A DNA stretch of 63,400 bases from Burkholderia sp. L27(2015) (GTDB taxonomy: Bacteria > Pseudomonadota > Gammaproteobacteria > Burkholderiales > Burkholderiaceae): NCBI RefSeq assembly GCF_009765705.1, contig NZ_LMUX01000017.1:708948-772347 (forward strand), in the 5' to 3' direction. Below the pieces are notes generated by a model, which worked only from the letters and a program-made list of their open reading frames with translations, searched no databases and was not told where the DNA came from. Below, in pieces: positions 1 to 9,298 of the stretch; position 1 is the stretch's first letter, and each line of letters opens with the position of its first letter. A program made the position numbers and the translations under genes.

Positions 1-180
1 ATGGTGTTGCTATCGAAAAATGGATCCAGTCGGCGTCAATAAAATGATCATGAGCGAATTAAAATTTGTTAGTAATCCAAATAACGTGAGGGGGCTGGTC
101 GCCAACGGCGAGAACGGACCAGGGGCGGGAGTGGGGCCTCGGACAAGCTTTGCGTTACCACAGACGTCGCATGTCGGCTG
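1..180. other. Window edge without an assigned gene
   Basis: The first 100 bases are clearly richer in A and T than the rest. On the plus strand, frame 3 is open from the edge to a TGA at 45-47 and reads ...AIEKWIQSASIK, which could be the last residues of a gene that begins outside the window. It is too short to identify. Bases 48-180 hold no coding sequence that I can support. Confidence 0.2.
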
Positions 181-846
181 CTAAGGATTCAGCGCCGTGA
201 TATCGCGCGCTTCGAGTATCGGTTTGGGATAGCCATCGCGCGCCAGTGCGATCATCACGCGACCCAAATGCTCTGTCGTGGTGATCTGGCCGGGAAACAG
301 CGCTCGCAGCGGAGGCAGCAGAGGTCGAGTCACCGAATAAATCGCCTGATAAAGCGCAGTTTTTGAGCGCACCCCATGTAGCGGCTGAATTGCGCCGGGG
401 CGCAGCATATAAGCGGCTTTGAACGGCAACTTCAACAATGCGTTCTCGGTACGCCCCTTCACACGCGCCCACATGCTGCGACTTTGTTCGGTACTGTCGG
501 TGCCGGAGCCCGAGACATACACGAACGTCATCCCCGGATTGACATGCGACAAAGTGCGCGCCGCAGCCAGCGTCAGATCATAGGTCAAATGCGCATATTC
601 CTGCTCTCGCATGAAACCCGACGAAACCCCCAAGCAAAAGAAGCAGGCGTCGTAGCCCGACAGTTGCGGCTCGATGTCGGCGAAATCGAAAAAATCCCGA
701 TGCACGATCTGCGTCAACTTCGGATCGGGCGGTGCATCCGCGCGACGCCCCACCGTCAATATCTGCGTCACCGCTGGATCCAGCAGGCATTCGCGCAGCA
801 CGCCTTGACCGACCATGCCGGAAGCGCCAAACAGGATGACTTTCAT
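181..846 (-). CDS. NAD(P)-binding Rossmann-fold epimerase/reductase-like protein
   Basis: The 221-residue product begins MKVILFGASGMVGQG, a glycine-rich dinucleotide-binding loop at the very N-terminus, and has the length and layout of the short atypical SDR (NmrA/HSCARG-like) proteins. A Tyr is present in the YVSGSGTD segment, but I cannot assign a substrate. I chose the start at 846 because the binding loop begins there; the 20 residues that could be added upstream do not look like protein. It lies 49 bp downstream of the TetR gene on the same strand and is probably co-transcribed with it, so it may be the target of that regulator. Confidence 0.8.
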   Translation of the reverse strand: MKVILFGASGMVGQGVLRECLLDPAVTQILTVGRRADAPPDPKLTQIVHRDFFDFADIEPQLSGYDACFFCLGVSSGFMREQEYAHLTYDLTLAAARTLSHVNPGMTFVYVSGSGTDSTEQSRSMWARVKGRTENALLKLPFKAAYMLRPGAIQPLHGVRSKTALYQAIYSVTRPLLPPLRALFPGQITTTEHLGRVMIALARDGYPKPILEARDITALNP

Positions 847-895
847 AGAGTTCCAATGGGTAAGGGTTAAACCACGATGGGTTAAACCAAAGCTA

Positions 896-1468
896 CTACC
901 TCGCAACGCCGCGCCACAGCATTTCGAAACCGGCCTGCCGATAGGTATCAGCAGCCTTTACGTCACTAGCCATAAACGCGATGGTGGTTTCCGCCAGATT
1001 GCCCATCACTGCCGCAAAAAACTCGACTGGCTGATCCCGCAGCACGCGCTGCGCGATGCTGTCACGCGCCATCTGCTCGACTTCCGCAAACGGTTCATAC
1101 CCGATCGCCTTGGACTCCGCAGTCAGTGCTTCCGACACGCGCAGCAACATCATCACCTTGAGCTTCTGCGGATACGCCACACCCCAACTCACATAAGCGT
1201 CCCAGAGATGCTGCAGTTTGCCGCGCACATCCTTTTCGCGCGGAAACTCGCTCATCAGCAACGCCGCGAGTTCGACCTTGAACGAGCGATACAACGCATT
1301 GATCAACTCATTCTTGGTACTGAAATAGGTGAACAGCGTGCCTTCGGCCACCCCGGCCGCTTTGGAAATAGCTGACGTTGGCGTGGCCGAGAGACCGTTT
1401 TCGGCGAACACTTGTATCGCGGCGGCAATGATGGCCTGACGCTTGTCGTCACTTTTGGGGCGTGCCAT
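896..1468 (-). CDS. TetR/AcrR family transcriptional regulator
   Basis: The 190-residue protein begins MARPKSDDKRQAIIAAA and has the N-terminal TetR helix-turn-helix (about residues 10-55: a AxxVFAENG-like helix, then the VAEGTLFTYFSTKNEL recognition part). The C-terminal ligand and dimer domain shows no diagnostic motif. A longer reading from 1498 would start inside the palindromic operator, so the ATG at 1468 is preferred. The gene is followed by a Rossmann-fold oxidoreductase gene and is divergent from the SulP gene. The operator just upstream suggests autorepression. Confidence 0.9.
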   Translation of the reverse strand: MARPKSDDKRQAIIAAAIQVFAENGLSATPTSAISKAAGVAEGTLFTYFSTKNELINALYRSFKVELAALLMSEFPREKDVRGKLQHLWDAYVSWGVAYPQKLKVMMLLRVSEALTAESKAIGYEPFAEVEQMARDSIAQRVLRDQPVEFFAAVMGNLAETTIAFMASDVKAADTYRQAGFEMLWRGVAR

Positions 1469-1482
1469 GGAGTCTGGTTTAA

Positions 1483-1498
1483 TTGAGTAAGCACTCAA
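1483..1498. promoter_or_regulatory. Probable TetR operator (perfect inverted repeat)
   Basis: TTGAGT-AAGC-ACTCAA is a perfect 6-4-6 inverted repeat ending 15 bp before the ATG of the tetR gene. Its form matches operators of TetR regulators that act next to their own gene. It could control the tetR-reductase pair and, less surely, the divergent SulP gene, whose start is 228 bp away. Confidence 0.7.
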
Positions 1499-1590
1499 TA
1501 ATAGGCCGTGCGACTGTTGAGGTCAATAGCCGACTGTGGCGCAGGCGTGGCCCGAGAGTAGTCCGAAGATGTTTCAATCCGCGCGACCGT

Positions 1591-1630
1591 TGTTCATACC
1601 GTTCATACTGTTTATATCGTTTAAATATCG
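1591..1630. repeat. Degenerate 10-bp tandem repeat, AT-rich
   Basis: Four degenerate 10-base units (tgttcatacc, gttcatactg, tttatatcgt, ttaaatatcg) lie in the tetR-SulP intergenic region. The stretch is the most AT-rich part of the spacer and could also hold the SulP promoter. I see no clear -35/-10 pair. Confidence 0.4.
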
Positions 1631-1725
1631 ATCACACTTGATCTTCACAGCAGATCGCGGCACGATTCGGCGATGCCTATCCGATCTTTCCCGTGTGTAC
1701 CCCACGGCAACCCGAGCCTCTCCCC

Positions 1726-3405
1726 ATGCGCCTGAACCTCTTCAAAGGCGTGCTTCCCGTGAGCTGGCGCAGCGCCTTGCGCGACGCTTTCGCCGGCGTA
1801 ACGTTCGCTTCGATGAACGTGCCGCAGGTGCTCGGCTACACGCGCATTGCCGGGATGCCGGTCGTCACCGGCCTTTACACCGTGTTGCTACCGCTGGTGG
1901 GGTTCGCGGTATTCGGTTCGTCGCGCCATCTGGTGGTGGCCGCCGACTCGGCCACAGCCACCATATTCGCAAGCGCGCTTTCGGTAATGGCACCCATCGG
2001 CAGCGATCGCTACGTCGCGCTGGTAGGCATGGTGGCGCTGCTGACCGCGGTATTTTTGCTAATCGCGCGCATTTTTCGCCTGGGCTTTCTTGCGGATTTC
2101 CTATCTCGCACCGTGCTGGTCGGATTCCTGACCGGCGTCGGTATCCAGGTCGGCGTGGCGATGCTGGGCGATATGCTCGGCTTGAGCGTGAAGTCGCCGC
2201 GCACGATCTTGCAGCTCAACACCATCTTGCACAACCTGCCGCAAGTGCATCTGCCCACGCTCGGCGTCTCGGTGCTGGTGGCAGGCAGCATCCTGATCTG
2301 CAAACGGTACCTGCCGCGTCTGCCGGTGCCGATGATCGCCGTGGTCGGCGGCATCGCCGCGAGCTATTTCTACAACTTCGCCGGGCACGGTATCACCACG
2401 ATAGGCCCCGTGCCGGGCGGCCTGCCGCGCTTCAGCCTGCCGCAAGTGAGCTGGGAAGAGATGCTGCGCCTGCTGCCAGTGGCGGCTTCGTGCTTCGTCA
2501 TGATCATCGCGCAAACCGCGGCAGCGTCCCGGGTGTTCGCCGAGCGTTATCACGAGCGTGTCGACTCCGATGCCGACATCCTCGGTGTGTCAGCCGCCAA
2601 CATGGCCGCGGCCCTCACCGGTGCATTCGTCGTGAACGGCAGCCCGACCCAGACAGCAATGGCAGACCTGGCCGGCGCGCGCAGCCAGGTAGCACAACTG
2701 GTGTTCGCCGGCGTGGTGGTGGTCGTACTGATGTTCCTGACCGGGCCGCTGCAATACTTGCCGCATTGCATCCTGGCCGCCGTGGTCTTTACGATCGCGA
2801 TTGGATTGATCAAGATACCGAGCCTGCGCGAGATCCGGCGCGAAAGCCCCGGCGAATTCACGCTCGCAGTCATCACGACCGCCGCGGTAGTGCTGGTCGG
2901 CGTGGAGCAGGGTATTTTGCTGGCGATGGCCTTGTCGTTGATGCGTCATGTCAACCATAGCTACCGACCGCACACCATGGTGCTGGCGCCGGATCCCGAA
3001 GGCCGTTGGCGTCCCGTGCCCGCCGTCCCGGGCATCCAGACGGCACCGGGGCTGATCGTGTATCGCTTCGGCGCAGACCTGTTTTTTGCCAACGAAAACC
3101 TTTTTGCCGATGAGGTCCATGCACTCATCACCCACGCACCCACGCCAGTGCACTGGTTCGTGCTGGACGCGGGTGCGGTGACGGACCTTGATTTTTCTGC
3201 TGCGCGCGTGGTGCGCGACTTGTGCGAGGATCTGGCCGCAAGCGAGATCAAGCTGGTATTTGCGCGGGTCAACGCGTATTTGCGAGCGGATATGGATCGC
3301 CATCAGATCACCCCGGTGATCGGCGAAGCGCGGGTTTTTTCCACCTTGCATGAGGCCATGACATTGGTGCTCGGTACGCCGCTTGAAGCAGTCGCCACGT
3401 TATAA
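1726..3405 (+). CDS. SulP (SLC26) family anion transporter with STAS domain
   Basis: The 559-residue inner-membrane protein has a transmembrane core with the SulP signature region near the N-terminus (GVTFASMNVPQVLGYTRIAG) and the NGSPTQTAM segment, and ends in a cytoplasmic STAS domain (about residues 440-555). SulP proteins move sulfate, bicarbonate or dicarboxylates with a proton or sodium ion; the substrate cannot be read here. No carbonic anhydrase or sulfur gene is adjacent. An upstream ATG at 1693 would add 11 residues without a better ribosome site; I prefer MRLNLFKG at 1726. Confidence 0.88.
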   Translation: MRLNLFKGVLPVSWRSALRDAFAGVTFASMNVPQVLGYTRIAGMPVVTGLYTVLLPLVGFAVFGSSRHLVVAADSATATIFASALSVMAPIGSDRYVALVGMVALLTAVFLLIARIFRLGFLADFLSRTVLVGFLTGVGIQVGVAMLGDMLGLSVKSPRTILQLNTILHNLPQVHLPTLGVSVLVAGSILICKRYLPRLPVPMIAVVGGIAASYFYNFAGHGITTIGPVPGGLPRFSLPQVSWEEMLRLLPVAASCFVMIIAQTAAASRVFAERYHERVDSDADILGVSAANMAAALTGAFVVNGSPTQTAMADLAGARSQVAQLVFAGVVVVVLMFLTGPLQYLPHCILAAVVFTIAIGLIKIPSLREIRRESPGEFTLAVITTAAVVLVGVEQGILLAMALSLMRHVNHSYRPHTMVLAPDPEGRWRPVPAVPGIQTAPGLIVYRFGADLFFANENLFADEVHALITHAPTPVHWFVLDAGAVTDLDFSAARVVRDLCEDLAASEIKLVFARVNAYLRADMDRHQITPVIGEARVFSTLHEAMTLVLGTPLEAVATL

Positions 3406-3415
3406 ATATAAAATA

Positions 3416-3438
3416 GCGCCTGGGGCGCACTCAGGCGC
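3416..3438. other. GC-rich hairpin after the SulP gene
   Basis: GCGCCTG (3416-3422) and CAGGCGC (3432-3438) form a 7-bp stem just after the SulP stop codon. There is no T-run on either side, so it is a possible Rho-type pause or mRNA end rather than a classical intrinsic terminator. Confidence 0.35.
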
Positions 3439-3461
3439 CGGCCGCCGCATCAAGGAAAATC

Positions 3462-4007
3462 ATGCAAAACGAATCCTCCGGACCCTCCAATCCGCCGTCG
3501 CCAGAGCGGCCCGAGCTGGACGACGAACTCCTCAAGTACGCCGAGGAAGTGTTCGAACTGGCACGCGAAGGCGATGCGGTTACGCTCGAAGGCTTGCTGG
3601 CCAAGGGCTTGCCGGCCAATCTGCGCAATCACAAGGGCGATAGCCTGCTGATGCTGGCGAGCTATTACGGTCATCTGGACGCGGTCAAGGTGCTGCTTGC
3701 GCACAAGGCCGATCCGCAAGTGAGCAACGACCGGGGCCAAACCCCGCTGGCCGGCGCGGCGTTCAAGGGTGACCTGGGCATCGTGCAAGCGCTGATCGAA
3801 CACGGCGCGGACGTGGAGGGCGCTTCGCCCGACGGGCGCACCGCCTTGATGATGGCGGCGATGTTCAACCGCGTCGAGATCGTCAAGTATCTGCTGGCTC
3901 ACGGCGCCGCTGCTGACGCCAAAGACGCCGCCGGAACTACCGCGCACGACGCGGCGCTCAAGATGGGCGCGCCCGATACCCCGGGCTTGCTGGTGAAAGC
4001 GCAATGA
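3462..4007 (+). CDS. Ankyrin-repeat protein
   Basis: The 181-residue protein has an acidic N-terminus and about four ankyrin repeats from residue 49 to 165, with typical helices (SLLMLASYYGHLDAVKVLL, TPLAGAAFKGDLGIVQALI, TALMMAAMFNRVEIVKYLL). No signal peptide is visible, so it is probably cytosolic. An AAGGA ribosome site lies about 8 bp before the ATG. The last four bases (ATGA) overlap the start of the M29-like peptidase gene, which indicates translational coupling and suggests the two products act together, perhaps with the ankyrin protein as an interaction partner. The overlap is seen; the partnership is inferred. Confidence 0.85.
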   Translation: MQNESSGPSNPPSPERPELDDELLKYAEEVFELAREGDAVTLEGLLAKGLPANLRNHKGDSLLMLASYYGHLDAVKVLLAHKADPQVSNDRGQTPLAGAAFKGDLGIVQALIEHGADVEGASPDGRTALMMAAMFNRVEIVKYLLAHGAAADAKDAAGTTAHDAALKMGAPDTPGLLVKAQ

Positions 4008-5062
4008 CCCAGTCGGTCGCTGTCGACTGGACAGATGAAGATGAGACGATTCCCGCGCAATACATCGATATAGCCGAGCGCTATGTACGCGAGATCCTCG
4101 CGGTTTCGATCGGTCATACGTCGGCGCACGCGGCTGCCGTCGTGTTCGATAGTCAATGCGAACTGGCCGTGGCGCTCACCGAGGCGTATCGGCGTTGCTT
4201 GCCCGAAGCGCAATTCATCGATTTCGATACCGTTGAACCGGCGCACATTCTCGATGTGTTCGCCGCGTTCGGGCCTGGCGATCTGGTGGTGCTGATCCAG
4301 TCGACCAACTTTCGACTCGGTCCGTACCGCATACGCGTGGAGCTGTTCAAGCGTGCGTTCAAGGTCGTCGAGCATCCTCATCTGGCGCGCATGGAAGGCG
4401 AGCAGGCGCTTTACTACATCGATTCGCTCGCTTACGACCCCGCTTATTTCCGCGGTGTGGGCAACGCGCTCAAGACGCGCATCGATGCGGCCAGCGGCGG
4501 CGTGCTCGATAGCGGCGGCGAGCAACTGGTGTTCGCCGGTGCGTTCGAGCCGGCCAAGTTGAACATCGGCGATTACAGCGGCATGACGAACGTCGGCGGT
4601 CAGTTCCCGATCGGGGAAGTGTTCACCGAGGCGCGTGATCTGGAAACCGTGAATGGCCGCGTGCGCATCTTTGTGTTCGGCGATATTTCGTTTTCCGTGA
4701 ATCGGCCTGAGCAGCCGATTACGCTGGTGGTGAACCGCGGCAAGGTGACCGATGTGATCGATTCCACGCCGGCCTTCGATGAAGTGCTGGCCAGGATCCG
4801 CGCGGACGAAGGCGAGGTGTGGTTGCGCGAGCTGGGCTTCGGGATGAACCGGGCGTTTACCCAAGAGCGCTTGGTGACCGATATTGGTTCGTTCGAACGG
4901 ATGTGCGGCATCCATCTGTCGTTGGGCGCGAAGCATGGCGTCTATGCGAAATCCAACATCCGGCGCGCCACGGCCAAATACCACGTCGATGTTTTTGCCG
5001 TGACGCATACGGTCGCGCTCGATGGCGAGATCGTCTATCGCGACGGCGCCTGGCAGGTATAA
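4004..5062 (+). CDS. M29-like (thermophilic aminopeptidase family) metalloenzyme
   Basis: The 352-residue product lacks a signal peptide. Its C-terminal half carries the spaced metal-ligand pattern of the M29 aminopeptidases: Glu205 in PIGEVFTEA, Glu276 in RELGFGMN, His304 in GIHLSLG, and His327 and Asp329 in KYHVDVF. M29 enzymes are about 410 residues, so the N-terminal domain is short or diverged. Ring-opening dioxygenases such as NicX share this fold, so a peptidase reaction is not proven. The gene overlaps the ankyrin gene by 4 bp and forms a two-gene unit with it. Confidence 0.7.
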   Translation: MTQSVAVDWTDEDETIPAQYIDIAERYVREILAVSIGHTSAHAAAVVFDSQCELAVALTEAYRRCLPEAQFIDFDTVEPAHILDVFAAFGPGDLVVLIQSTNFRLGPYRIRVELFKRAFKVVEHPHLARMEGEQALYYIDSLAYDPAYFRGVGNALKTRIDAASGGVLDSGGEQLVFAGAFEPAKLNIGDYSGMTNVGGQFPIGEVFTEARDLETVNGRVRIFVFGDISFSVNRPEQPITLVVNRGKVTDVIDSTPAFDEVLARIRADEGEVWLRELGFGMNRAFTQERLVTDIGSFERMCGIHLSLGAKHGVYAKSNIRRATAKYHVDVFAVTHTVALDGEIVYRDGAWQV

Positions 5063-5229
5063 GCGATCAGCGTGTGGACGTGGTGCAATGCGTCCGCGCG
5101 CTCGACTTGTTGCTTGCAACCTGGGGCGGCGAAGGTGACGGGGCGTGACGGCCAATCTATACTTTGGTTTTTCCGGCCAGCGCGGCAAACGCCGGTCGTC
5201 CTAACTCTCTGTTTCGCCTCTGACACGCT

Positions 5230-6219
<990 letters not shown>

Positions 6220-6235
6220 ATAGCCTTTGCCTGAT

Positions 6236-6706
6236 ATGACCATCACGATCGAAGTCGCTCAAACACCAGCGCAATACGAGGCCGGCCGAACCCTCATCAA
6301 AGCCTATGCCGAATATCTCGGCATCGATCTCGAGTTTCAGGACTTCTCGGAAGAACTGGCGACGCTTGAGCAGATGTACGGTGCACCGACAGGATGCTTG
6401 CTGCTGGCCAAGGAAGGGGCGAGCTATATCGGCGTGATTGGGCTCAGGGAACTGGAGCCCGGTATCGCGGAGATGAAACGCCTGTTCGTCCCCAAGGCTC
6501 ATCAAGGTAAAGGCGCCGGCGCGTTGCTGGTCGCGCGGTTTCTCGAAGAAGCCCGGCAACTCGGCTATCGCGCGGTTCGACTGGACAGCATACAAACCCA
6601 GGGCCAGGCGATCGATATGTACCGCAAGCTCGGTTTCGTCGAGATTGCAGCCTATCGCTACAATCCCTTCCCGGATGCGATCTACATGGAATACCTGATC
6701 GCGTAA
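6236..6706 (+). CDS. GNAT family N-acetyltransferase
   Basis: The 156-residue protein shows the GNAT acetyl-CoA binding motif A with HQGKGAGALLVARF and the following helix, and the C-terminal LDSIQTQGQAIDMYRKLGF strand-helix pattern. The acceptor substrate is unknown. A TTG at 6227 could add three residues, but the ATG at 6236 begins the first beta strand. The gene follows the hydrolase by 16 bp and is probably in the same transcript. Confidence 0.85.
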   Translation: MTITIEVAQTPAQYEAGRTLIKAYAEYLGIDLEFQDFSEELATLEQMYGAPTGCLLLAKEGASYIGVIGLRELEPGIAEMKRLFVPKAHQGKGAGALLVARFLEEARQLGYRAVRLDSIQTQGQAIDMYRKLGFVEIAAYRYNPFPDAIYMEYLIA

Positions 6707-6781
6707 TACCTCAGTGCCGAATATCTAAGCACCGAGTACCTCAGCGCCGAATATGCCCGCGCCGAATACCCCCGCGCCTGA
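6707..6781. repeat. Degenerate tandem repeat between convergent genes
   Basis: The whole spacer after the GNAT stop codon is built from variants of acctcagcgccgaatat, with four copies of the core (t/g)(a/g)ccga(a/g)ta. It ends at the stop codon of the convergent mdtD-like gene. No open frame or hairpin terminator is clear. Confidence 0.6.
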
Positions 6782-8209
6782 TCAAAGCTCGCCCATGTGC
6801 TGAGCTTCCTCTTCCTCGACGGGCTGCGTCGCGGGCGCCAGCTGCATGAAAATCCACGCCGACGCCGAGGTGATCAGGCCAACGCAAATGAAGGTCGCAT
6901 GGAAAGCCGGCAGCGCCTTGCTCGAACTGCCCTCGTTGAACAACTGCTGAAACGTGGCGAGCAGTGCACCAGCCGACGTCACCGCGAGACTCATCGCCAA
7001 CATCTGGATCATCGACAACAGGCTATTGCCGCTGCTGGCCGTACTGACATCGAGGTCTTTGAGCGTGATCGTGTTCATGGCCGTGAACTGGATCGAATTG
7101 ACTGCGCCGAAGAGCGCCAATTGCACGAGCATTATCCACACCGGGACACCATTCGAAATGAAGGTGAACGACGCCATCGCCAGCCCGACCAGAAAGGTGT
7201 TCACGAAGAGCACCGCACGGTAGCCATGACGCACGATCATCTGGGTACCGACGCGCTTGGCGAGCATCCCGGCCGCGGTAGTCGGCAACATCATCAGGCC
7301 GGCTTGCAGCGGCGAATAGTTCAAGGTGACTTGCAGACTCAGCGGAATCAAGAACGGCATGGCCCCGGTGCCGATGCGGGCAAACAGGTTGCCAAGCAGG
7401 CCGACACTGAACGTGTGAATGCGAAACAGCGAGAGCGAGAATAAAGGTCGCTCGGTGCGGTTCGCGCGCAGCACGTAAGTGGTGAGTGAGGCAAAGCTGG
7501 CGATCAGCAGCATCAGCACGGTCGCGCGCTGAAAACCGAGTTCGGCCAGACCGTCCAGCGAAAACGATATGGTCACCATCGCGATACTGAGCAGCAGGTA
7601 GCCCCCGACATCGAAACGCCCCATGTCGTCGATCCGGCTATTGGGCATGAAACGCATCGCGGCCAACCCGCCGAGCACGCCGACTGGCACATTGATCAGA
7701 AAAATCCAGTGCCACGAGAAGCTTTGCGTAATCCACCCGCCCAGTGTCGGGCCGATCAACGGACCTATCATGCCGGGAATCGCGACAAAGCTGAGCGCCT
7801 GCAAATACTCAGCGCGCGGGAACGTGCGCAGCACCGCGAGGCGACCCACGGGCATCAGCATGGCACCGCCCGCGCCTTGAATCACGCGTGCACCGACCAG
7901 GAACGAGAGCGTGTTCGAGTAGGCGCACAGCAGCGAGCCGAGCACGAACAGGACAATCGCGGTCTGGAAGATGCGGCGGGTGCCGAATCGATCGGCCAAC
8001 CAACCGGAGGCGGGGATGACCACAGCCATCGTCAGCGAATAGGCAATGATCACCGATTGCATCCGCAGCGGACTCTCGCCCAAGCTTCGGGCCATGGGCG
8101 GGAGGGCGGTATTGACGATGGTCGAGTCCAGGGTCTGCATGAAAAAGCCGACCGCTACGACCCACAACATGATTTTACGGCTGCTCTGCGTTGCGACAGG
8201 GTCGCTCAT
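6782..8209 (-). CDS. mdtD: MdtD-like DHA2 family MFS efflux transporter
   Basis: The 475-residue membrane protein has the DHA2 (14-helix) motifs: LDSTIVNTALPPMARSLG in helix 1, SGWLADRFGTRRIF in the first cytoplasmic loop (motif A) and the helix 5 motif C segment around PGMIGPLIGPTLGGW. The N-terminus closely follows E. coli MdtD from memory (FFMQ-LD-TIVNTALP-MA-SLGESPL). The family exports drugs or metabolites with protons. It follows the binding-protein gene on the same strand by 53 bp, but the two are not an obvious functional pair. Ortholog-level naming is likely; the substrate is unknown. Confidence 0.82.
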   Translation of the reverse strand: MSDPVATQSSRKIMLWVVAVGFFMQTLDSTIVNTALPPMARSLGESPLRMQSVIIAYSLTMAVVIPASGWLADRFGTRRIFQTAIVLFVLGSLLCAYSNTLSFLVGARVIQGAGGAMLMPVGRLAVLRTFPRAEYLQALSFVAIPGMIGPLIGPTLGGWITQSFSWHWIFLINVPVGVLGGLAAMRFMPNSRIDDMGRFDVGGYLLLSIAMVTISFSLDGLAELGFQRATVLMLLIASFASLTTYVLRANRTERPLFSLSLFRIHTFSVGLLGNLFARIGTGAMPFLIPLSLQVTLNYSPLQAGLMMLPTTAAGMLAKRVGTQMIVRHGYRAVLFVNTFLVGLAMASFTFISNGVPVWIMLVQLALFGAVNSIQFTAMNTITLKDLDVSTASSGNSLLSMIQMLAMSLAVTSAGALLATFQQLFNEGSSSKALPAFHATFICVGLITSASAWIFMQLAPATQPVEEEEAQHMGEL

Positions 8210-8237
8210 CGGCTCAATTTCTCCATAGGGTGCATCG

Positions 8238-8261
8238 ATTGCTTTTTCAATTGCTTTTTCA
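8238..8261. repeat. 12-bp direct repeat, two exact copies
   Basis: ATTGCTTTTTCA occurs twice in tandem (8238-8249 and 8250-8261), directly downstream of the stop codon of the minus-strand binding-protein gene. Confidence 0.95.
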
Positions 8262-8262
8262 A

Positions 8263-9066
8263 TTAATTGGCGCTGATCGGATCTAGCCCGCTTTTCTTTT
8301 CCTCGGGAGCCGCCGCCGGCGAAGCCAGGAACTTGATCAGATCGCGGCCGGCCTCAGGATGCTCGGCATTGACCGGCACGCCCGCCGAGTAGCCGGTAAC
8401 ACTCTGCACCGATTCCGGCAACTTGCCCACGAAGGTCACGCCCGGCACCGGCAGCAATTCGGCGACCTGCTGCAAGCCGATTTCATAGTCGCCGCTGGCC
8501 ACCAATTGCGCAACCGGCGTTTTCTGGATCATGTGCGCACGGCCCTTGACCTGATCCTCGATGCCGAGTTTCTTGAACAACTCGTTCTGCACATACACGC
8601 CGCTGGCGCTATCGGAATAGGCGATCGACTTGGCATGCAGCAGCGCGTTCTTGAGTCCTTCAACGGTACTGATATCGGGCGTGGGGGCGCCGGCGCGTAC
8701 GACCACACCGATACGCGAGTCGGCCAGCACGACGCGACTGTCGGGGAACACCTTGCCGTTCTTGATCAGGTCGTCCAGTGCGTAGCCGACCATGATCACG
8801 ACGTCGGCATGTTCGCCGCGTGCCAGCCGGTTCGGAATGGCCTCGGGCGCCTTGCCCATCGACGGGCCCCATGCCGTGCTCAGCGTATTGCCACTGGCTT
8901 TTTCGTAAGCGGGCGTGAGGGCTTTGTAGCTAGCGGTGAAGCCGCCGGAATTCATGACTTTGACTTCGACGGCTTGAGCGGTGTTAGTGAGCAGTGCTGC
9001 GCTGACCAGGGCGAGGGCGGTGAGGGCACGCGGCGTAATGCGGGAAATGGAATTTTTATTTTGCAT
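8263..9066 (-). CDS. Orphan molybdate-type (ModA-like) periplasmic substrate-binding protein
   Basis: The 267-residue protein has a signal peptide (about residues 1-32, ending TNTAQA) and the class II binding-protein layout of ModA-like proteins: VKVMNSGGFTASYKALTPAYEKASG at the mature start, RLARGEHADVVIM, and SDSASGVYVQNELFKKLGI. Many such proteins bind small anions or organic acids rather than molybdate. No permease or ATPase gene is adjacent, so it is an orphan. It lies between mdtD and a PEP mutase-type gene on the same strand. Confidence 0.8.
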   Translation of the reverse strand: MQNKNSISRITPRALTALALVSAALLTNTAQAVEVKVMNSGGFTASYKALTPAYEKASGNTLSTAWGPSMGKAPEAIPNRLARGEHADVVIMVGYALDDLIKNGKVFPDSRVVLADSRIGVVVRAGAPTPDISTVEGLKNALLHAKSIAYSDSASGVYVQNELFKKLGIEDQVKGRAHMIQKTPVAQLVASGDYEIGLQQVAELLPVPGVTFVGKLPESVQSVTGYSAGVPVNAEHPEAGRDLIKFLASPAAAPEEKKSGLDPISAN

Positions 9067-9176
9067 GGAGGCTCGCTTTCTTTAGAGGCTTAAACCTGGG
9101 GACTAAAAAACCGCTGGACTCGCGGGTGGTGCGAAGGCGCTCGCAATACTTGGCGCCCGAAGGGGAATTCTTGATC

Positions 9177-9212
9177 GGAGCCGCATTTTACCTCGGTCGC
9201 GTCGGCGGCTCC
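9177..9212. other. Inverted repeat in the leader of the binding-protein gene
   Basis: GGAGCCGC (9177-9184) and GCGGCTCC (9205-9212) are perfect 8-base arms with a 20-base loop, 111 bp upstream of the binding-protein start and 86 bp downstream of the enzyme gene. No T-run follows on either strand. It may end or stabilise the upstream transcript. Confidence 0.35.
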
Positions 9213-9298
9213 GCTATAGCAACAGTTATGGCAACAGTTCAGGGCGCTCAGACAGTCTACTCATGCAGTCCACCTACACCGAGCGCGTATGCCGTTTC

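Noticed and set aside
1-180. Remnant of an insertion sequence at the left edge
   Set aside because: The AT-rich start suggested it, but no inverted repeat or transposase motif is visible in 180 bp.
1536-2960. A 474-codon plus-strand frame overlapping the SulP gene
   Set aside because: It is extremely Arg-rich and overlaps a full transporter gene in another frame.
3899-5188. A 429-codon minus-strand frame opposite the M29-like gene
   Set aside because: The plus strand has the conserved metal ligands and translational coupling; the minus frame shows no family pattern.
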